Source: UBA1189 sp964570685 (GTDB taxonomy: Bacteria; Bacteroidota; Bacteroidia; Bacteroidales; Bacteroidaceae). Taken from it: a stretch of 8,931 bases of DNA. The translations under genes were made by a program, and so were the position numbers. Numbering within the stretch: the stretch's first letter is position 1; each line of letters starts with the position of its first letter. The DNA lies in contig CAZMZC010000088.1 of the NCBI GenBank assembly GCA_964570685.1, positions 1 to 8,931 on the forward strand. Reading direction: 5' to 3'. Under the pieces are notes generated by a model. The model was not told the origin of the DNA. It searched no databases and saw only the letters and a list, made by a program, of their open reading frames with translations. Positions 4,982 through 8,931 of this stretch are shown one piece after another.

Positions 4982-6202
4982 ATGCAAAGTATGCCCCATG
5001 CGGTCCTTCTTGGTGCGCAGATAGCGCTCGTTGTAGCAGTTGGGCTCAATCTCGATGGGCACGTTCTCTACAATCTCAAGGCCATAGGCTTCGAGGCCGA
5101 TGCGCTTGACGGGATTGTTGGTGAGCAGGCGCATCTTGTGCACGCCGAGCGAGCGCAGTATCTGTGCTCCTACGCCGTAGTCACGCTCGTCGGCATCGAA
5201 GCCGAGGTGTATGTTGGCATCTACGGTGTCGAGTCCCTCTTCCTGCAGTTTGTAGGCGCGTATCTTGTTCATCAGGCCAATGCCGCGACCCTCCTGCATC
5301 ATATATACGATGACGCCCTTGCCGGCAGCGTCGATCTCCTCCATGGCCTTGTGCAGCTGGTCGCCACAGTCGCAGCGGCACGAACCGAAGATGTCGCCCG
5401 TCATGCATGAGGAGTGCATGCGCACGAGGATAGGTTCATCCTCTTCCCACTCGCCCTTGATGAGTGCCACGTGCTCGGCTCCGTTGGAGAGTTGGCGGAA
5501 GGGGATGAGGCGGAAGTGTCCGTGTGCCGTGGGCATATCCACCTCTTCGCCACGCTCAATCATCGACTCCGTCTCGAGACGGTAGGCAATGAGGTCGTGG
5601 ATGGTGATGATGGGGATATTCATCTCCTGAGAAATCTCCATCAGCTGTGGCATACGGGCCATGGTGCCGTCCTCGTTCATAATCTCGATGAGTGCCGCTG
5701 CGGGGTAGAGTCCCGAGAGGCGGGCGAGGTCGATAGCCGCCTCGGTATGTCCGGCACGGCGAAGCACGCCCTTGTCCTGTGCATAGAGCGGATTGATATG
5801 TCCGGGACGGCCGAAGTCCTCAGCCGTACGCTTGGGGTCGGCCAAGGCGCGGATGGTAGCAGCGCGGTCGGCAGCAGAGACACCGGTGGTGCAGCCTTCG
5901 AGCAGGTCTACGGTCACAGTAAACGGAGTGCCCAGAATGCTGGTATTGGTGTTCACCTGCGGAGCGAGGTTCAACTCCTCGCAGCGCGACAGCGTGATGG
6001 GTGCGCACAGCACGCCGCGTCCGTAGCGGAGCATGAAGTTGACAATCTCGGGAGTTATCTTCTCGGCAGCAACGATGAAGTCGCCCTCGTTCTCGCGGTC
6101 CTCGTCATCGACCACGATGACGATGCCGCCTTGGCGGAATACCTCCAAGGCTTGCTCGATGGAGCTCAGCTGCCATTTTTTCTCACTGGAGTTTTCTTTC
6201 AT
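4949..6202 (-). CDS. ribBA: Bifunctional DHBP synthase / GTP cyclohydrolase II
   Basis: A 417-residue fusion that makes both riboflavin precursors. The N-terminal half converts ribulose 5-phosphate to 3,4-dihydroxy-2-butanone 4-phosphate, with DDEDRENEGD at residues 32-41, RAGHTEAAID at 149-158 and E173. The C-terminal half opens GTP to the diaminopyrimidine, with zinc ligands C266, C277 and C279 (SSCMTGD...RCDCGD), QEGRGIGL at 303-310, DERD at 338-341 and TNNPVKRIGLEAYGL at 361-375. Length is typical. The ATG lies 20 nt inside the upstream permease gene, suggesting translational coupling and leaving no room for an FMN riboswitch. The extreme C-terminus is odd. After the conserved RMGHTLHG, the residues LPPTPPKEG come from the right arm of the inverted-repeat element, with the stop at its inner edge. 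This tail is outside the catalytic core and probably tolerated. Confidence 0.95.
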   Translation of the reverse strand: MKENSSEKKWQLSSIEQALEVFRQGGIVIVVDDEDRENEGDFIVAAEKITPEIVNFMLRYGRGVLCAPITLSRCEELNLAPQVNTNTSILGTPFTVTVDLLEGCTTGVSAADRAATIRALADPKRTAEDFGRPGHINPLYAQDKGVLRRAGHTEAAIDLARLSGLYPAAALIEIMNEDGTMARMPQLMEISQEMNIPIITIHDLIAYRLETESMIERGEEVDMPTAHGHFRLIPFRQLSNGAEHVALIKGEWEEDEPILVRMHSSCMTGDIFGSCRCDCGDQLHKAMEEIDAAGKGVIVYMMQEGRGIGLMNKIRAYKLQEEGLDTVDANIHLGFDADERDYGVGAQILRSLGVHKMRLLTNNPVKRIGLEAYGLEIVENVPIEIEPNCYNERYLRTKKDRMGHTLHGLPPTPPKEG

Positions 6203-8093
6203 AGATGATATCTTGTATTTCTTTGTTTGTCTTTACTATCTGTTTGAGGTCGCCCTTCAAGCGATGGCGGAAGAAGCAGGCTCGCGCGTAGAAGAGCAAG
6301 CCAATGGGGAAAATGATTCCAGCCGTCATGTTCATCCACTTGCGGGGTAGGGGAGCCGCATGTGCCCCGACGGATAATACGGGGTACGTGTTTAGTGACT
6401 TCAGTATCTCGTGACGGCGACTATTGCTCAGCTTCTCCACGATATAGCCCAGCGAAGCATTGATCTTGAGCAATGCCCTGTCGCGATTGTTTTCGGCAGT
6501 AAACATGCGCAGGTAGTGCGGGAAGAAACCGCGCAACTGGCTTCGGTAGTACTCCTTGCAGGCTGCTGTGAGCGTGGTGAGCCGTTCCTGTATGTCGGCG
6601 TAGTCCGGGTCATCGATGATAACCTCCTTCATCGCAAGATGGCGCTTGCTCCGCAAGCCAAGAAGCCAACGGAAGGCATTCTTATAGATGTCGGCATTGA
6701 ATACGCCCGAGTCACGATTGGCCTGATAGGTGAGGAATATGCCTAACGGAGCCAGCACAGCAGTGCTCATCCAGCTGCCCCACCAAACGGGAATCTCGCC
6801 CGCTCTGGCAAGTTTGGTGCCCGAGGACTCCAAGATATAATAAACGATGAAGGTAAAAACCGATGCGATGACTGGCATGCCCAATCCACCCTTACGGATG
6901 ATGGCGCCCAGTGGTGCTCCGATGAGGAAGAAGACAAGACATGAGAGCGACATGGTAATCTTGTTGAACCATTGTATCTGATGGACGCGTATGTTCCTGT
7001 CGGCATTGAATACCGTCTTGCTCTTTAGGACTGTCTCGTTCTTGAGGTTGTTGATGCGCGACTCTTCGCTCTTGAGCCACTCCTTGCGCTGGTCGCGGGT
7101 AGCGGAATAGAAGAGGCTGTCAACATTGATGCGTGTCACTTGTGCCTCTTCAATATGTTGCTTTAGCTTGGTGGTATCGTTCTTCGACAGCTTGTACGAG
7201 GCCAGCGAACCGGTCTTGAGTTGGGTGTAGTAGACACGCCCGATGCTGTCTTGTGCTGTGGAGAGCGAGTCAATGTCACGGCTCAGGCGTACCATATTCT
7301 TGTTCATGGCATTGCCGCTGAGGAAACTGCCGTCCATCAGGTCAAAGTCGTTGCTGAATTCGATGAGCATGGTCTTCTCGCCAAATTGCTCACGGCGGTA
7401 GGGTATGTTCTTGGAGTTGATTTGCCCGTCCTTAAGGTTCTCAAACTGCTCGCCGTGGTAGAGTATCATCTTCAAGTGTTGCTTGTCGGCGGTAGTCTCC
7501 AGTCGTCCGCTGTCGGCCTTGAGGATGGTGGCGTTTTCGAATCCGTTGCTCATGTTGTAGATAACCACGCCATAGAGCATGCCTGTATTGTTGTCTTTCT
7601 TCTTGACGTAGAGGTTGTAGTTCTCAATGCCATCGTAGAAGGCTCCCTCGGGAATCTCCAGTTCGGGCGATTTCTGCTTCATCGAGATGAGCAGTGTCTG
7701 CAGCTGGAGGTTGGCGTGGGGGATGGTGATGTTCTGAAAGTAGAAAGAGATGAGGCTCAGTACAAGGCTGAATCCGATGAGCGGACTCATCACCCTTATC
7801 AGTGGCACTCCCGCCGCCTTCATGGCGGTGAGTTCGACACGCTCGCCGAAATTTCCGAAAGTAATCAAAGCAGCCAACAGCACTGCCAGAGGTAGTGCCT
7901 TGGGTACTAGAGTAAGCGAGGCGTAATAGAAGAATTTGGCTAATACATCTATTGAAAGCCCTTTACCGACCATGTCGTCCACATACAGCCATAGGAACTG
8001 CATAATAAAGATAAACAGGCAGATAAAGAATGTTCCGACAAACATAAAGCCGAAACTCTTCAACACAAATATGTCAAGCTTCTTGATGCGCAC
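6183..8093 (-). CDS. LptF/LptG (YjgP/YjgQ) family permease
   Basis: A 636-residue inner-membrane protein of the family that pairs with the LptB ATPase to extract lipopolysaccharide and pass it to LptC. The N-terminal transmembrane segments are roughly 14-36, 55-80 and 101-120, with the diagnostic GERVELTAMKAAGVP at about 83-97. A large periplasmic domain (about 121-370) follows, then more membrane segments at about 380-398 (FLIGAPLGAIIRKGGLG), 405-423 and 436-458. A cytoplasmic extension of about 175 residues ends with another probable membrane helix near 588-606 and a basic tail. E. coli LptF and LptG are about 360 residues and lack this tail; I recall long forms in Bacteroidetes. I cannot decide between LptF and LptG. 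It heads the transcript with ribBA, overlapping it by 20 nt. Likely promoter just upstream. Confidence 0.88.
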   Translation of the reverse strand: MRIKKLDIFVLKSFGFMFVGTFFICLFIFIMQFLWLYVDDMVGKGLSIDVLAKFFYYASLTLVPKALPLAVLLAALITFGNFGERVELTAMKAAGVPLIRVMSPLIGFSLVLSLISFYFQNITIPHANLQLQTLLISMKQKSPELEIPEGAFYDGIENYNLYVKKKDNNTGMLYGVVIYNMSNGFENATILKADSGRLETTADKQHLKMILYHGEQFENLKDGQINSKNIPYRREQFGEKTMLIEFSNDFDLMDGSFLSGNAMNKNMVRLSRDIDSLSTAQDSIGRVYYTQLKTGSLASYKLSKNDTTKLKQHIEEAQVTRINVDSLFYSATRDQRKEWLKSEESRINNLKNETVLKSKTVFNADRNIRVHQIQWFNKITMSLSCLVFFLIGAPLGAIIRKGGLGMPVIASVFTFIVYYILESSGTKLARAGEIPVWWGSWMSTAVLAPLGIFLTYQANRDSGVFNADIYKNAFRWLLGLRSKRHLAMKEVIIDDPDYADIQERLTTLTAACKEYYRSQLRGFFPHYLRMFTAENNRDRALLKINASLGYIVEKLSNSRRHEILKSLNTYPVLSVGAHAAPLPRKWMNMTAGIIFPIGLLFYARACFFRHRLKGDLKQIVKTNKEIQDIIYERKLQ

Positions 8094-8118
8094 AGTGAAG
8101 TCACTATAAAATCACGTG

Positions 8119-8126
8119 CAAAATTA
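8119..8126 (-). promoter_or_regulatory. Putative -7 box of the permease-ribBA transcript
   Basis: On the minus strand TAATTTTG (8126 to 8119) matches TAnnTTTG exactly, 25 nt upstream of the permease ATG. TTTTGCAC occurs twice in tandem here, 13 bp apart. No good TTG lies at the usual 19-21 bp upstream distance, so the -33 element is weak or absent. Confidence 0.55.
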
Positions 8127-8150
8127 GTGCAAAATTTCGATTAAGCGAAG

Positions 8151-8174
8151 ACAATACGAGTGAACTTGTATTGT
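8151..8174. repeat. 10-bp hairpin with TGAA loop upstream of the permease promoter
   Basis: ACAATACGAG (8151-8160) pairs with CTTGTATTGT (8165-8174), with one G-T wobble and loop TGAA. It lies between the START-like gene and the permease promoter. There is no clear T-run on either strand. It may be a transcript-end hairpin or a regulator site upstream of the permease promoter. Confidence 0.55.
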
Positions 8175-8250
8175 TGAGTGTAAGAAATTTAGTTTAGGCG
8201 AGCGAAAAAGCAAGTTTGACTTCAGCCCCTACGGGCATCGACCTTCGGTT

Positions 8251-8266
8251 CTCGAATGAATTCGAG
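8251..8266. repeat. Short palindrome in the START-like / permease gap
   Basis: CTCGAAT (8251-8257) pairs with ATTCGAG (8260-8266). Nearby, CTCGA-ACGAG-TCGAG (8291-8305) is a second small inverted repeat. On the minus strand the latter is followed by an A-run, not a T-run, so it does not make a convincing terminator for the START-like gene. Confidence 0.5.
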
Positions 8267-8332
8267 TGCTAAGGCAGTCCTTGTGTTTTTCTCGAACGAG
8301 TCGAGCGCAAGCATTCCGAGCCGCAGCTGTTA

Positions 8333-8710
8333 TTATAACCCTGCTACGCGGCGTAAATCATCCATTTGGCTTTCCCACATTTGCACGAGGTCTTCCTCAT
8401 CTTCATTCTTCGCCAATTCGGTAATCTCCAGGATATGGGCTTTGGTGAGTTCGCTTACGTTGATACGCAGTTCAAAGTAGGTTTTTGGTCCCTCGTCGAG
8501 CCAATGGAAGCGGATGTATACTCCTTCGCGACATCCCAACAACTCGGCTTCGCGCGTCTCTTCCTTGCCCCATTGGAAGGTATACACGCCGTTACACTCA
8601 GTAATCTTATCGGCCATCCACGCCTCTAATCCTCCGATAGTACCTATAAAGTTCCAGATGATGTTGCGTGAATTGCCATTCAGTGGATATTCCAAATGTA
8701 CCTTTGTCAT
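8333..8710 (-). CDS. START-like domain protein (SRPBCC superfamily)
   Basis: A 125-residue soluble protein of the START-like/AHSA1-like type that is common and conserved in Bacteroidales. The N-terminal strand HLEYPLN (5-11) is followed by a helix and loop NIIWNFIGTIGGLEAWMADKI (16-36). A run of strands comes next, including YTFQWGKEETREAELL (43-58), VYIRFHWL (64-71) and KTYFELRINV (76-85). It ends in a long acidic helix ILEITELAKNEDEEDLVQMW (93-112). This matches a helix-grip fold that usually binds a hydrophobic ligand or a protein partner; the ligand is unknown. There is no signal peptide or membrane segment. The ATG at 8710 fits the family start and a likely promoter 20-50 bp upstream. 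It is transcribed alone toward the permease gene, with a 239-bp gap between. Function is not established. Confidence 0.85.
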   Translation of the reverse strand: MTKVHLEYPLNGNSRNIIWNFIGTIGGLEAWMADKITECNGVYTFQWGKEETREAELLGCREGVYIRFHWLDEGPKTYFELRINVSELTKAHILEITELAKNEDEEDLVQMWESQMDDLRRVAGL

Positions 8711-8730
8711 AGTATCAGTCCTTTTTGTCG

Positions 8731-8761
8731 CGAATATACAAAAAATATCGTATGTTACAAA
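8731..8761 (-). promoter_or_regulatory. Putative promoter of the START-like gene
   Basis: On the minus strand TTTG (8761-8758) is followed by 19 bp and then TATATTCG (8738-8731), one mismatch from TAnnTTTG. The leader would be about 15 nt. The match is good in spacing but imperfect in the -7 box. Confidence 0.5.
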
Positions 8762-8828
8762 TATTATCTCAGTTTTTTAACCTTATAATTGTGCTATGTA
8801 AAAAAGTTGCAAAAAAAATGGTTTTTTG

Positions 8829-8860
8829 TTTGGCAAACAGAAAAAATAGCCCTACCTTTG
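8829..8860 (+). promoter_or_regulatory. Promoter of tRNA-Met
   Basis: TTTG at 8829-8832, a 20-bp spacer and TACCTTTG at 8853-8860 match both Bacteroidetes promoter elements and their spacing. Transcription would start near 8867, about 13 nt before the mature tRNA 5' end. Confidence 0.85.
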
Positions 8861-8879
8861 CACCCGCATTCGAAAGGAT

Positions 8880-8931
8880 GGCGGGATAGCTCAGCTGGTT
8901 AGAGCGCATGATTCATAATCATGAGGTCCCC
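8880..8931 (+). tRNA. tRNA-Met (anticodon CAU), truncated by the window end
   Basis: The acceptor 5' strand GGCGGGA is at 8880-8886. The D-arm GCTC/GAGC is at 8889-8892 and 8902-8905, with loop AGCTGGTTA. The anticodon stem CATGA/TCATG is at 8907-8911 and 8919-8923, and anticodon CAT at 8914-8916. The variable loop and the start of the T-arm follow, and the window then ends. It lacks the GGG/CCC anticodon stem of an initiator tRNA, so it is probably the elongator. A CAU-anticodon tRNA-Ile2 is a less likely alternative. Confidence 0.93.

Noticed and set aside
5414..6208. Long plus-strand open frame of 264 codons inside ribBA
   Set aside because: It is antisense to a fully conserved RibBA, its residue composition is typical of a shadow frame, and no promoter is seen.
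6203..6260. FMN riboswitch ahead of ribBA
   Set aside because: The region is coding sequence of the permease and ribBA starts inside it; there is no leader where the conserved aptamer could fit.
7221..7895. Plus-strand open frame of 224 codons inside the permease gene
   Set aside because: Antisense to the clear LptF/LptG-type protein; no recognisable domain.

Overview
The window looks like a piece of a Bacteroidales chromosome, most like Prevotella or a close relative. This rests on several signs. There are repeated Bacteroidetes-type promoters: an exact -7 box TAnnTTTG before both ATPase genes and the tRNA, with TTG/TTTG about 20 bp further upstream at two of the three. Shine-Dalgarno sequences are absent and leaders are A/T-rich. 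Characteristic proteins are present: a long LptF/LptG-type permease, RibBA, a class I aminotransferase and a START-like small protein. GC-rich palindromic intergenic repeats of the CCCCTCCC type also occur. The species assignment is an inference from style, not from a database match.

Layout: positions 1-639 hold no gene. They carry an 80-bp tandem repeat (about 2.4 copies visible), a perfect 17-bp hairpin, the first copy of a dispersed repeat and two T8-containing direct repeats that run into a promoter. Then come two plus-strand ATPase genes of the AAA_14/DUF4143 type (640-1812 and 1978-3183), each with its own promoter. A copy of the same dispersed repeat lies before the first, between the two and after the second. 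Positions 3184-3570 are non-genic, with degenerate repeats and short ORF-like remnants.

From 3571 to 8710 everything reads on the minus strand. In transcription order there is a START-like protein (8710-8333), an LptF/LptG-family permease (8093-6183), ribBA (6202-4949, overlapping the permease by 20 nt), an inverted-repeat element (4832-4981) and an aspartate aminotransferase (4814-3621), closed by a hairpin terminator at 3555-3590. At the right edge a plus-strand promoter drives a tRNA-Met(CAU) cut by the window end.

The right two thirds is ordinary housekeeping: LPS transport, riboflavin precursors and aspartate/oxaloacetate transamination. The accessory part is the left third, where two unrelated-looking DUF4143 ATPases sit in a repeat-rich stretch. 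The most interesting local signals are three CTTATAAG-like boxes spaced exactly 40 bp apart across the promoter of the second ATPase, and an inverted-repeat element that supplies the last codons and stop of ribBA. I see no convincing new multi-gene system, CRISPR array, transposase or toxin-antitoxin pair.
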